Shown: piece by piece, positions 44,723 through 59,711 of the stretch
Position numbering within the stretch: the stretch's first letter is position 1
Layout of the letters: the number at the start of each line of letters is the position of its first letter
Assembly (NCBI GenBank): GCA_963693285.1
Contig: OY848928.1
Location: 2,852,501 to 2,916,500, forward strand
Direction: 5' to 3'
From: Xestospongia muta
Taxonomy: Eukaryota > Porifera > Demospongiae > Haplosclerida > Petrosiidae
DNA length: 64,000 nucleotides
Translations under genes and position numbers: made by a program
Notes under the pieces: model-generated
Database searches by the model: none
What the model was told of the DNA's origin: nothing
Seen by the model: the letters and a program-made list of their open reading frames with translations, nothing else

Positions 44723-47700
44723 ATATCTATTATCATAGTCTCTTTTTACCTTTATCTCTTAACATTTGATGTTACTACCTGACATATGTATTTATTATAT
44801 AGTAGGAGGTAAATAACTATTAACTAATTAAATATGATTAATATCATGGTATTTTTTAGTCCTTTTGTTTCCTTCTTTATATTTGAACTTACAAACTGAC
44901 ATACGGATGTGTTATACAATAGCACATAATTGTGATATATTGTAGTATAATAAGTAACTATTAACTAATGAAATATGATTATTTTGAAAGTTTGTTTAGA
45001 CCTTTTGTTTCCTTCTTTTCCCTTATATTTCATGTTACTACCTGGCCTATTGATGTATTATTATATAATAGCCAATAAGTCTGATCTATGCTAGTATAAT
45101 AAGTAAACTATTAACTAATGAAATTGGTTTTCATTATTATTATTTTTGGGTGGTTCTTGGTGTAACTTGACTATGATGACATCATAATGAAATGACACAT
45201 TGTGATGTCATCAAATGACACATAGTGATGTCATCATAGGACAGTTGTTACATCATCAGACAAGTTACACCAAGAAGCACCCTTTATATTTAATGATATT
45301 ACACAATCTTTTGGTATATTATATAATAGTGGGTAGTCTGATCTATTGTAGTATAATATGTAACTATTAATTAATGAAATATAGTTATTGTCATAGTTTG
45401 TTTAATGCTTTTGTTTCATTCTCTACCTTTATATTTGATGTTACTACCTGACATATGGATGTATTATATAATAGCCGGTACGTTTGAACTATTGTAGTAT
45501 AATAAGTAACTATTAATTAATGAAATATAGATATTGTCATAGTTTGTTTATCCTTTTTGTTTCCTTCTCTACTTTTATATTTGATGTTACTACCTGACAT
45601 ATCAATGTATTATATAATAGAATGTAAGTCTGATCTATTATAGTATAATAAGTACTATTAATTATTGAAATATGATTATTGTCATAGTATGTTTATCTAT
45701 TTTGTTTCCTTATCTACCTTTATATTTGATGTTACTACCTGACATATTGATGTATTATATAATAGTCGGTAAGTCTGATTTATTGTAATATAATAAGTAA
45801 CTATTAATTAATGAAATATGGTTATTGTCATAGTTTGTTTATCCATGTTGTTGCCTTATCTACCTTTATATTTGATGTTACTACCTGACATATGGATATA
45901 TTATATAATAGGAGGTAAGTCTGATCTATTGTAATATAATAAGTACTATTAATTATTGAAATATAGTTATTGTCATAGTATGTTTATCTATTTTGTTTCC
46001 TTATCTACCTTTATATTTGATGTTACTACCTGACATATGGATGTATTATATAATAGGTGGTAAGTCTGATCTATTGTAATATAATAAGTAACTATTAATT
46101 AATGAAATATGGTTATTGTCATAGTTTGTTTATCCCTTTTGTTTCTTTCTCTACCTTTATATTTGATGTTACTACCTAACATATGGATATATTATATAAT
46201 AGGAGGTAAGTCAGATCTATTGTAGTATAATAAGTAACTATTAATTATTGAAATATGGTTATTGTCATTGTTTGTTTATCCATTTTGTTTCCTTATCTAC
46301 CTTTATATTTGATGTTACTACCTGACATATGGATATATTATATAATAGGATGTAAGTCTGATCTATTGTAGTATAACAAGTAACTATTAATTAATGAAAT
46401 ATGGTTATTGTCATAGTTGGTTTATCCCTTTTGTTTCTTTCTCTACCTTTATATTTGATGTTACTACCTGACATATGGATGTATTATATAATAGTCGGTA
46501 AGTCTGATCTATTGTAATATAATAAGTAACTATTAATTAATGAAATATGGCTATTGTCATAGTTTGTTTATCCATTTTGTTTCCTTATCTACCTTTATAT
46601 TTAATGTTACAAAAATAGCTATTAATTACTGAAATATCGTTATTGTCATAGTTTGTTTATCTTTTTTGTTTCGTTTTCTACCTTTATAATTGATGTTACT
46701 ACCTGACATATGGATGTATTATATAATAGGTGGTAAGTTTGATCTATTGTAGTATAATAAGTAACTATTAATTTTTAAAATATGGTTATTGTCATAGTTT
46801 GTTTATCTTTTTGTTTCCTTTTTTACCTTTATATTTGATGTTACTACCTGACATATCAATGTATTATATAATAGGTGGTAAGTCTGATCTATTGTAGTAT
46901 AATAAGTAACTATTAATTAATGAAATATGGTTATTGTCATAGTTTGTTTATCCATTTTGTTTCCTTCTCTACCTTTATATTTGATGTTACTACCTGACAT
47001 ATCAATGTATTATATAATAGTCGGTAAGTCTGATCTATTGTAATATAATAAGTAACTATTAATTAATGAAATATGGTTATTGTCATAGTTTGTTTATCCA
47101 TTTTGTTTCCTTCTCTACCTTTATATTTGATGTTACTACCTGACATATGGATATATTATATAATAGGAGGTAAGTCTGATCTATTGTAGTATAACAAGTA
47201 ACTATTAATTAATGAAATATGGCTATTGTCATAGTTTGTTTATCCCTTTTGTTTCTTTCTCTACCTTTATATTTGATGTTACTACCTGACATATGGATGT
47301 ATTATATAATAGGAGGTAAGTCTGATCTATTGTAGTATAATAAGTAACTATTAATTATTGAAATATGGCTATTGTCATAGTTTGTTTATCCCTTTTGTTT
47401 CCTTCTCTACCTTTATATTTGATGTTACTACGTGACATATGGATGTATTATATAATAGGTGGTAAGTCTGATCTATTGTAAGATAATAAGTAACTATTAT
47501 AATGAAATATCGTTATCGTCATAGTTTGTTTATCCATTTTGTTTCCTTATCTACCTTTATATTTGATGTTACTACCTGACATATGAATGTATTATATAAT
47601 AGGAGGTAAGTCTGATCTATTGTAGTATAACAAGTAACTATTAAATAATGAAATATGGCTATTGTCATAGTTTGTTTATCTCTTTTGTTTCTTTCTCTAC

Positions 47701-50700
47701 CTTTATATTTGATGTTACTACCTGACATATGGATGTATTATATAATAGTAGGTAAGTCTGATCTATTGTAGTATAATAAGTAACTATTAATTATTGAAAT
47801 ATGGCTATTGTCATAGTTTGTTTATCCCTTTTGTTTCCTTCTCTACCTTTATATTTGATGTTACTACGTGACATATGGATGTAATATATAATAGGAGGTA
47901 AGTCTGATCTATTGTAGTATAACAAGTAACTATTAATTAATGAAATATGGCTATTGTCATAGTTTGTTTATCTCTTTTGTTTCTTTCTCTACCTTTATAT
48001 TTGATGTTACTACCTGACATATGGATGTATTATATAATAGGTGGTAAGTCTGATCTATTGTAGTATAATAAGTAACTATTAATTTTTGAATATGGCTATT
48101 GTCATAGTTTGTTTATCCCTTTTGTTTCTTTCTCTACCTTTATATTTGATGTTACTACCTGACATATGGATATATTATATAATAGTCGGTAAGTCTGATC
48201 TATTGTAATATAATAAGTAACTATTAATTTTTGAAATATGGTTATTGTCATAGTTTGGTTATCCATTTTGTTTCCTTATCTACCTTTATATTTGATGTTA
48301 CTACCTGACATATGGATGTATTATATAATAGCGGGTAAGTCTGATCTATTGTAGTATAACAAGTAACTATTAATTAATGAAATATAGCTATTGTCATAGT
48401 TTGTTTATCCCTTTTGTTTCTTTCTCTACCTTTATATTTGATGTTACTACCTGACATATGGATGTATTATATAATAGGAGGTAAGTCTGATCTATTGTAG
48501 TATAACAAGTAACTATTAATTATTGAAATATGCCTATTGTCATAGTTTGTTTATCCCTTTTGTTTCTTTCTCTACCTTTATATTTGATGTTACTATCTGA
48601 CATATGGATGTATTATATAATAGTTGGTAAGTCTGATCTATTGTAGTATAAAAAAAGCTATTAATTACTGAATTATCGTTATTGTCATAGTTTGTTTATC
48701 CTTTTTGTTTCCTTATCTACCTTTATATTTGATGTTACTACCTGACATATGGATGTATTATATAATAGCGGGTAAGTCTGATCTATTGTAGTATAACAAG
48801 TAACTATTAATTAATGAAATATAGCTATTGTCATAGTTTGTTTATCCCTTTTGTTTCTTTCTCTACCTTTATATTTGATGTTACTACCTGACATATGGAT
48901 GTATTATATAATAGGTGGTAAGTCTGATCTATTGTAGTATAATAAGTAACTATTAATTTTTCAAATATGGCTATTATCATAGTTTGTTTATCCATTTTGT
49001 TTCCTTCTCTACCTTTATATTTGATGTTACTACCTGACATATGGATATATTATATAATAGGATGTAAGTCTGATCTATTGTAGTATAATAAGTAACTATT
49101 AATTATTGAAATACGGTTATTGTCATAGTTTGTTTATCCATTTTGTTTCCTTCTCTACCTTTATATTTGATGTTACTACCTGACGTATGGATGTATTATA
49201 TAATAGCAGGTAAGTCTGATCTATTGAAGTATAACAAGTAACTATTAATTAATGAAATATGGCTATTGTCATAGTTTGTTTATCCCTTTTGTTTCTTTCT
49301 CTACCTTTATATTTGATGTTACTACCTGACATATGGATGTATTATATAATAGGAGGTAAGTCTGATCTATTGTAATATAATAAGTAACTATTAATTAATG
49401 AAATATGGTTATTGTCATAGTTTGTTTATCCCTTTTGTTTCCTTCTCTACCTTTATATTTGATGTTACTACCTGACATATGGATGTATTATATAATAGTC
49501 GGTAAGTCTGATCTATTGTAGTATAACAAGTAACTATTAATTAATGAAATATAGCTATTGTCATAGTTTGTTTATCCCTTTTGTTTCTTTCTCTACCTTT
49601 ATATTTGATGTTACTACCTGACATATGGATGTATTATATAATAGCGGGTAAGTCTGATCTATTGTAGTATAATAAGTAACTATTAATTAATGAAATATAG
49701 CTATTGTCATAGTTTGTTTATCCCTTTTGTTTCCTTCTCTACCTTTATATTTGATGTTACTACCTGACATATGGATATATTATATAATAGCTGGTAAGTC
49801 TGATCTATTGTAGTATAACAAGTAACTATTAATTAATGAAATATAGCTATTGTCATAGTTTTTTTTATCCATTTTGTTTCCTTATCTACCTTTATATTTG
49901 ATGTTACTACCTGACATATGGATGTATTATATAATAGAATGTAAGTCTGATCTATTGTAGTATAACATGTAACTATTAATTAATGAAATATGGCTATTGT
50001 CATAGTTTGTTTATCCCTTTTGTTTCTTTCTCTACCTTTATATTTGATGTTACTACCTGACATATGGATGTATTATATAATAGGTGGTAAGTCTGATCTA
50101 TTATAGTATAATAAGTACTATATATTATTGAAATATGGTTATTGTCATAGTTTGTTTATCCCTTTTGTTTCTTTCTCTACCTTTATATTTGATGTTACTA
50201 CCTGACATATGGATGTATTATATAATAGTTGGTAAGTTTGATCTATTGTAGTATAAAAAAAGCTATTAATTACTGAATTATCGTTATTGTCATAGTTTGT
50301 TTATCCTTTTTGTTTCCTTATCTACCTTTATATTTGATGTTACTACCTGACATATGGATGTATTATATAATAGGAGGTAAGTCTGATCTATTGTAGTATA
50401 ACAAGTAACTATTAATTTTTGAAATATAGCTATTGTCATAGTTTGTTTATCCCTTTTGTTTCTTTCTCTACCTTTATATTTGATGTTACTACCTGACATA
50501 TGGATGTATTATATAATAGTCGGTAAGTCTGATCTATTATAGTATAATAAGTACTATTAATTATTGAAATATTATTATTGTCATAGTTTGTTTATCTATT
50601 TTGTTTCCTTCTCTACCTTTATATTTGATGTTACAACCTGACATATGGATGTATTATATAATAGCGGGTAAGTCTGATCTATTGTAGTATAACAAGTAAC

Positions 50701-53700
50701 TATTAGATAATGAAATATGGCTATTGTCATAGTTTGTTTATCCCTGTTGTTTCTTTCTCTACCTTTATATTTGATGTTACTACCTGACATATGGATGTAT
50801 TATATAATAGAAGGTAAGTCTGATCTATTGTAATATAATAAGTAACTATTAATTAATGAAATATAGCTATTGTCATAGTTTGTTTATCCCTTTTGTTTCT
50901 TTCTCTACCTTTATATTTGATGTTACTACCTGACATATGGATGTATTATATAATAGGAGGTAAGTCTGATCTATTGTAGTATAATAAGTACTATTAATTA
51001 TTGAAATACGGTTATTGTCATAGTTTGTTTATCCCTTTTGTTTCCTTCTCTACCTTTATATTTGATGTTACTACCTGACATATGGATGTATTATATAATA
51101 GCTGGTAAGTTTGATCAATTGTAGTATAACAAGTAACTATTAATTAATGAAATATGGCTATTGTCATAGTTTGTTTATCCCTTTTGTTTCTTTCTCTACC
51201 TTTATATTTGATGTTACTACCTGACATATGGATGTATTATATAATAGGTGGTAAGTCTGATCTATTGTAGTATAATAAGTAACTATTAATTATTGAAATA
51301 TGGCTATTGTCATAGTTTGTTTATCCCTTTTGTTTCTTTCTCTACCTTTATATTTGATGTTACTACCTGACATATGGATGTATTATATAATAGTTGGTAA
51401 GTTTAATCTATTGTAGTATAAAAAAAGCTATTAATTACTGAAATATCGTTATTGTCATAGTTTGTTTATCCTTTTTGTTTCCTTATCTACCTTTATATTT
51501 GATGTTACTACCTGACATATGGATGTATTATATAATAGGAGGTAAGTCTGATCTATTGTAGTATAACAAGTAACTATTAATTAATGAAATATAGCTATTG
51601 TCATAGTTTGTTTATCCCTTTTGTTTCTTTCTCTACCTTTATATTTGATGTTACTACCTGACATATGGATGTATTATATAATAGGTGGTAAGTCTGATCT
51701 ATTGTAGTATAATAAGTAACTATTAATTTTTGAAATATGGCTATTTTCATAGTTTGTTTATCCATTTTGTTTCCTTTTCTACCTTTATATTTGATGTTAC
51801 TACCTGGCATATGGATATATTATATAATAGGATGTAAGTCTGATCTATTGTAGTATAATAAGTAACTATTAATTAATGAAATATGGTTATTGTCATAGTT
51901 TGTTTATCCATTTTGTTTCTTTCTCTACCTTTATATTTGATGTTACTACCTGACATATGGATGTATTATATAATAGTCGGTAAGTCTGATCTATTGTAGT
52001 ATAACAAGTAACTATTAATTAATGAAATATGGCTATTGTCATAGTTTGTTTATTCCTTTTGTTTCTTTCTTTACCTTTATATTTGATGTTACTACCTGAC
52101 ATATGGATGTATTATATAATAGTCGGTAAGTCTGATCTATTATAGTATAATAAGTACTATTAATTATTGAAATATGATTATTGTCATAGTTTGTTTATCT
52201 ATTTTGTTTCCTTATCTACCTTTATATTTGATGTTACTACCTGACATATGGATGTATTATATAATAGGAGGTAAGTCTGATCTATTGTAATATAATAAGT
52301 AACTATTAATTAATGAAATATGGTTATTGTCATAGTTTGTTTATCCCTTTTGTTTCCTTATCTACCTTTATATTTGATGTTACTACCTGACATATGGATG
52401 TATTATATAATAGCGGGTAAGTCTGATCTATTGTAGTATAACAAGTAACTATTAATTAATGAAATATAGCTATTGTCATAGTTTGTTTATCCCTTTTGTT
52501 TCTTTCTCTACCTTTATATTTGATGTTACTACCTGACATATGGATGTATTATATAATAGGATGTAAGTCTGATCTATTGTAGTATAATAAGTAACTATTA
52601 ATTAATGAAATATAGCTATTGTCATAGTTTGTTTATCCCTTTTGTTTCTTTCTCTACCTTTATATTTGATGTTACTACCTGACATATGGATGTATTGTAT
52701 AATAGCCGGTAAGTCTGATCTATTGTAGTATAATAAGTAACTATTAATTTTTGAAAAATGGCTATTGTCATAGTTTGTTTATCAATTTTGTTTCCTTCTC
52801 TACCTTTATATTTGATGTTACTACCTGACATATGGATGTATTATATAATAGGTGGTAAGTCTGATCTATTGTAGTATAACAAGTAACTATTAATTTTTGA
52901 AATATAGCTATTGTCATAGTTTGTTTATCCCTTTTGTTTCTTTCTCTACCTTTATATTTGATGTTACTACCTGACATATGGATGTATTATATAATAGAAG
53001 GTAAGTCTGATCTATTGTAGTATAATAAGTAACTATTAATTAATGAAATATAGCTATTGTCATAGTTTGTTTATCCCTTTTGTTTCTTTCTCTACCTTTA
53101 TATTTGATGTTACTACCTGAAATATGGATGTATTATATAATAGGAGGTAAGTTTAATCTATTGTAGTATAAAAAAAGCTATTAAATACTGAATTATCGTT
53201 ATTGTCATAGTTTGTTTATCCTTTTTGTTTCCTTATCTACCTTTATATTTGATGTTACTACCTGACATATGGATGTATTATATAATAGCTGGTAAGTTTG
53301 ATCAATTGTAGTATAACAAGTAACTATTAATTAATGAAATATAGCTATTGTCATAGTTTGTTTATCCCTTTTGTTTCTTTCTCTACCTTTATATTTGATG
53401 TTACTACCTGACATATGGATGTATTATATAATAGGTGGTAAGTCTGATCTATTGTAGTATAATAAGTAACTATTAATTTTTGAAATATGGCTATTGTCAT
53501 AGTTTGTTTATCCATTTTGTTTCCTTCTCTACCTTTATATTTGATGTTACTACCTGGCATATGGATATATTATATAATAGGATGTAAGTCTGATCTATTG
53601 TAGTATAATAAGTAACTATTAATTATTGAAATATGGTTATTGTCATAGTTGGTTTATCCATTTTGTTTCTTTCTCTACCTTTATATTTGATGTTACTACC

Positions 53701-56700
53701 TGACATATGGATGTATTATATAATAGGAGGTAAGTCTGATCTATTGTAGTATAATAAGTACTATTAATTATTGAAATACGGTTATTGTCATAGTTTGTTT
53801 ATCCATTTTGTTTCCTTCTCTACCTTTATATTTGATGTTACTACCTGACATATGGATGTATTATATAATAGGTGGTAAGTTTGATCAATTGTAGTATAAC
53901 AAGTAACTATTAATTAATGAAATATGGCTATTGTCATAGTTTGTTTATCCCTTTTGTTTCTTTCTCTACCTTTATATTTGATGTTACTACCTGACATATG
54001 GATGTATTATATAATAGTCGGTAAGTCTGATCTATTATAGTATAATAAGTACTATTAATTATTGAAATATTATTATTGTCATAGTTTGTTTATCTATTTT
54101 GTTTCCTTCTCTACCTTTATATTTGATGTTACAACCTGACATATGGATGTATTATATAATAGAAGGTAAGTCTGATCTATTGTAATATAATAAGTAACTA
54201 TTAATTAATGAAATATAGCTATTGTCATAGTTTGTTTATCCCTTTTGTTTCTTTCTCTACCTTTATATTTGATGTTACTACCTGACATATGGATGTATTA
54301 TATAATAGGAGGTAAGTCTGATCTATTGTAGTATAAAAAATGGCTATTAATTACTGAAATATAGTTATTGTCATAGTTTTTTTATCCATTTTGTTTCCTT
54401 ATCTACCTTTATATTTGATGTTACTACCTGACATATGGATGTAATATATAATAGGTGGTAAGTCTGATCTATTGTAGTATAATAAATAACTATTATTTAA
54501 TGAAATATGGCTATTGTCATAGTTTGTTTATCCCTTTTGTTTCTTTCTCTACCTTTATATTTGATGTTACTACCTGACATATGGATGTATTATATAATAG
54601 GTGGTAAGTCTGATCTATTGTAGTATAATAAGTAACTATTAATTACTGAAATATCGTTATTGTCATAGTTTGTTTATCCTTTTTGTTTCCTTATCTACCT
54701 TTATATTTGATGTTACTACCTGACATATGGATGTATTATATAATAGCTGGTAAGTCTGATCTATTGTAATATAATAAGTAACTATTAATTAATGAAATAT
54801 GGCTATTGTCATAGTTTGTTTATCCCTTTTGTTTCCTTCTCTACCTTTATATTTGATGTTACTACCTGACATATGGATGTATTATATAATAGGAGGTAAG
54901 TCTGATATATTGTAATATAATAAGTAACTATTAATTAATGAAATATGGCTATTGTCATAGTTTGTTTATCCCTTTTGTTTCCTTCTCTACCTTTATATTT
55001 GATGTTACTACCTGACATATGGATGTATTATATAATAGGTGGTAAGTCTGATCTATTGTAGTATAATAAGTAACTATTAATTACTGAAATATCGTTATTG
55101 TCATAGTTTGTTTATCCTTTTTGTTTCCTTATCTATTTTTATATTTGATGTTACTACCTGACATATGGATGTATTATATAATAGCTGGTAAGTCTGATCT
55201 ATTGTAGTATAACAAGTAACTATTAATTAATGAAATATGGCTATTGTCATAGTTTGTTTATCCCTTTTGTTTCTTTCTCTACCTTTATATTTGATGTTAC
55301 TACCTGACATATGGATGTATTATATAATAGAATGTAAGTCTGATCTATTGTAGTATAATAAGTAACTATTAATTTTTGAAATATGGCTATTGTCATAATT
55401 TGTTTATCCCTTTTGTTTCTTTCTCTACCTTTATATTTGATGTTACTACCTGACATATGGATGTATTATATAATAGGAGGTAAGTCTGATATATTGTAAT
55501 ATAATAAGTAACTATTAATTAATGAAATATGGTTATTGTCATAGTTTGTTTATCCCTTTTGTTTCCTTCTCTACCTTTATATTTGATGTTACTACCTGAC
55601 ATATGGATGTATTATATAATAGAATGTAAGTCTGATCTATTGTAATATAATAAGTAACTATTAATTAATGAAATATGGTTATTGTCATAGTTTGTTTATC
55701 CCTTTTGTTTCTTTCTCTACCTTTATATTTGATGTTACTACCTGACATATGGATGTATTATATAATAGCTGGTAAGTCTGATCTATTGTAGTATAATAAG
55801 TAACTATTAATTATTGAAATATGGTTATTGTCATAGTTTGTTTATCCATTTTGTTTCCTTCTCTACCTTTATATCTGATGTTACAACCTGACATATGGAT
55901 GTATTATATAATAGCGGGTAAGTCTGATCTATTGTAGTATAACAAGTAACTATTAATTAATGAAATATGGCTATTGTCATAGTTTGTTTATCCCTTTTGT
56001 TTCTTTCTCTACCTTTATATTTGATGTTACTACCTGACATATGGATGTATTATATAATAGCTGGTAAGTCTGATCTATTGTAGTATAATAAGTAACTATT
56101 AATTATTGAAATATGGTTATTGTCATAGTTTGTTTATCCATTTTGTTTCCTTCTCTACCTTTATATTTGATGTTACTACCTGACATATGGATGTATTATA
56201 TAATAGCTGGTAAGTCTGATCTATTGTAGTATAACAAGTAACTATTAATTAATGAAATATGGCTATTGTCATAGTTTGTTTATCCCTTTTGTTTCTTTCT
56301 CTACCTTTATATTTGATGTTACTACCTGACATATGGATGTATTATATAATAGAATGTAAGTCTGATCTATTGTAATATAATAAGTAACTATTAATTAATG
56401 AAATATGGTTATTGTCATAGTTTGTTTATCCCTTTTGTTTCCTTCTCTACCTTTATATTTGATGTTACTACCTGACATATGGATTTATTATATAATAGCT
56501 GGTAAGTCTGATCTATTGTAGTATAATAAGTAACTATTAATTAATGAAATATGGTTATTGTCATAGTTTGTTTATCCCTTTTGTTTCCTTCTTTACCTTT
56601 ATATTTGATGTTACTACCTGACATATTGATGTATTATATAATTGATTTTATGTCTGATCTATTGTAATATAATAAGTAACTATTAATTAATGAAATATAG

Positions 56701-58612
56701 TTATTGTCATAGTTTGTTTAATCCTTTTGTTTCCTTTTCTACCTTTATATTTCATGTTACTACCTGACATGTGGATTTATTATATAATAGGTGGTAAGTC
56801 TGATCTATTGTAGTATAATAAGTAACTATTAATTATTGAAATATGGTTATTGTCATAGTTTGTTTACCCATTTTATTTCCTTCTCTACCTTTATATTTGA
56901 TGTTACTACCTGACATATGGATGTATTATATAATAGCGGGTAAGTCTGATCTATTGTAGTATAACAAGTAACTATTAATTAATGAAATATGGCTATTGTC
57001 ATAGTTTGTTTATCTCTTTTTGTTTCTTTCTCTACCTTTATATTTGATGTTACTACCTGACATATGGATGTATTATATAATAGAAGGTAAGTCTGATCTA
57101 TTGTAGTATAAAAAATAGCTATTAATTACTGAAATATCGTTATTGTCATAGTTTGTTTATCCTTTTTGTTTCCTATCTATTTTTATATTTGATGTTACTA
57201 CCTGACATATGGATATACTATATAATAGTCAGTACGTTTGAACTATTGTAGTATAATAAGTAACTATTAATTAATGAAATATGGCTATTGTCATAGTTTG
57301 TTTATCATTTTTGTTTCCTTCTTTACCTTTATATTCGATGTTACTACCTAACATATGGATGTATTATATAATAGTCGGTACGTTTGAACTATTATAGTTT
57401 AATAAGTAACTATTAATTAATAAAATATAGTTATTGTCATAGTTTGTTTATCCCTTTTGCTTCCTTTTCTACCTTTATATTTGATGTTACTACCTGACAT
57501 ATGGATTTATTATATAATAGGTGGTAAGTATGATCTATTGTAATATAATAAGTTACTATTAATTATTGAAATATGGGTATTGTCATAGTTTGTTTATTGT
57601 TTTTGTTTCCTTCTCTACCTTTATATTTGATCTTACTACCTGACATATTTATGTATTATTAATAGATGGTAAGTATGATTTATTGTAATATAAAAAGTAA
57701 CTATTAATTAATGAAATATAGCTATTGTCATAGTTTGTTTATCCATTTTGTTTCCTTCTCTACCTTTATATTTGATGTTACTACCTGACATATGGATATA
57801 TTATATAATAGGATGTAAGTCTGATCTATTATAGTATAATAAGTAACTATTAATTATTGAAATATAGTTATTGTCATAGTTTGTTTATCCCTTTTGTTTC
57901 CTTCTCTACCTTTATATTTGATGTTACTACCTGACATATGGATGTATTATATAATAGCTGGTAAGTCTGATCTATTGTAGTATAACAAGTAACTATTAAT
58001 TAATGAAATATGGCTATTGTCATAGTTTGTTTATCCCTTTTGTTTCTTTCTTTACCTTTATATTTGATGTTACTACCTGACATATGGATGTATTATATAA
58101 TAGAATGTAAGTCTGATCTATTGTAATATAATAAGTAACTATTAATTAATGAAATATGGTTATTGTCATAGTTTGTTTATCCCTTTTGTTTCCTTCTTTA
58201 CCTTTATATTTGATGTTACTACCTGACATATTGATGTATTATATAATTGATTTTATGTCTGATCTATTGTAATATAATAAGTAACTATTAATTAATGAAA
58301 TATAGTTATTGTCATAGTTTGTTTAATCCTTTTGTTTCCTTTTCTACCTTTATATTTGATGTTACTACCTGACATATGGATATATTATATAATAGGATGT
58401 AAGTCTGATCTATTATAGTATAATAAGTAACTATTAATTATTGAAATATAGTTATTGTCATAGTTTGTTTATCCCTTTTGTTTCCTTCTCTACCTTTATA
58501 TTTGATGTTACTACCTGACATATGGATGTATTATATAATAGGAGGTAAGTCTGATCTATTGAAGTATAATAAGTAACTATTAATTAATGAAATATGGTTA
58601 TTGTCATAGTTT
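44723..58612. repeat. 146-bp satellite array, about 95 monomers
   Basis: A ~146-base monomer is tandemly repeated across ~13.9 kb. Landmarks per unit: 'ggtaagtctgatctattg', 'aagtaactattaatta', 'attgtcatagtttgtttatc', 'ctacctttatatttgatgtt' and 'acatatggatgtattatata'. Equivalent positions are spaced by multiples of ~145.8 (e.g. 52622, 52768, 53351). The first monomers (44723-45500) are clearly diverged, while the core is highly uniform, as expected from unequal exchange. Monomers fall into classes (aataag/aacaag; taatt-aatg/attg/tttttg; a 'aaaaaaagc' form). No coding function; the recurring 69-codon minus frames are by-products of period and composition. Confidence 0.97.
45148..45282. mobile_element. 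135-bp MITE-like insertion with 22-bp terminal inverted repeats
   Basis: Left end gggtggttcttggtgtaact (plus tg) and right end caagttacaccaagaagcac (plus cc) are reverse complements apart from about one mismatch. The interior repeats the palindromic core tgatgtcatca (gatgacatcat). It interrupts a diverged monomer near the left edge of the satellite. No ORF, so non-autonomous; target-site duplication could not be fixed. Confidence 0.75.
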
Positions 58613-59711
58613 ATTAATTTTAGAGCTTCTTACTTTTAATTGCAAACTTAGCTTTTTATTTGTATTAACGTTTCCATTACAATAATTATTCTAAAATTTT
58701 AATATTTGTGATCTATATTTGCATGTATTAATTATCATGTAACTGTAATAATGCTTACTTTAATGTTTTTTTATATTCTCTCTTGTCTAGAGAATGGAAT
58801 TAAGAGGTCAGTTCTAATTGTCTCAGATAATTTGCATGTATTATTGACAAGAACAAGAACAAAAAAACAATTATCCTCTGTCCATTATGAAAGTAACTAA
58901 TTAAGATCAGACGGTTGTAATAATAACTGCATATTTTCACAACACCTGTAATGTAACTAGTTAGATTAAAGTATGTCAGAGGAGAATATACAATAAACTA
59001 AAATTGTGAATTAAGCTATTACACATTTGTCAATATTACATGTACATATAGTAAACTCTGATTATTAAGAATTATCACTGTTACTGAATATCACAAACAC
59101 TTTGGCTGTATGGAAAAAATAAGACTTGTTTGTTTGAGTGGGTTAAACCTTTTTCAGATAAACTTTTAACAATAGCCTTGATAAAAGTTGATAAACAGTT
59201 GGTTCAGTTAAACTTGTCAATTAATTTTTAGATGGATTATAACCACAAAAGTCATAGCATAAGGTGTACTTTTTCACTGGTAATGCTTACATTTAGCTTT
59301 CATGTAAACAACACATTACTTCCAAAATATCAACATGATTACTTGTATTTGATGTTTTACCTAGTCTTTTAAAATTCGCACTATGACATTACAGCTTAAC
59401 CTCAGGGTATTGTTAAGGACTTAGTGATAAATATCTTTTTTTATTTGACTATATTCTTAATCAGAAATTTAATTTTAAGTTTGTGCTGCACTTCTATTTC
59501 TTACTGAGAAAAGTTTTTATCTTGCCATTACTGCCTACTACAAAGAGCATGCTACTTTTGGTTTCAAATCATATGTGAATATACGAATATGTCCATTGTT
59601 GTCATTTTATTCTACAGCTGTTAAAGTTTCCTTTCTACATTTATTTCTTCCCCATAGACATAGTTCCCAACTCTCCTATTTTGACAAAACTCTAATATTT
59701 TGCTATATAAA
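58613..59711. other. Unique spacer between satellite and ROCO-Death gene
   Basis: AT-rich unique sequence with no coding text recognised. Possible 5' elements of the downstream gene: a pyrimidine-rich acceptor-like tract ending CCCCATAG at 59657 and a TATATAAAA at ~59705, immediately before the first ATG. Confidence 0.4.

Noticed and set aside
47519..55456. Nine near-identical 69-codon minus-strand frames in the array
   Set aside because: They recur only because the ~146-base period shifts frame once and lacks stops by chance; no coding signature, start context or known domain. Treated as satellite by-products.
44723..58612. CRISPR-like array
   Set aside because: The whole 146-base unit is conserved without unique spacers, and the genome is animal; it is a satellite.
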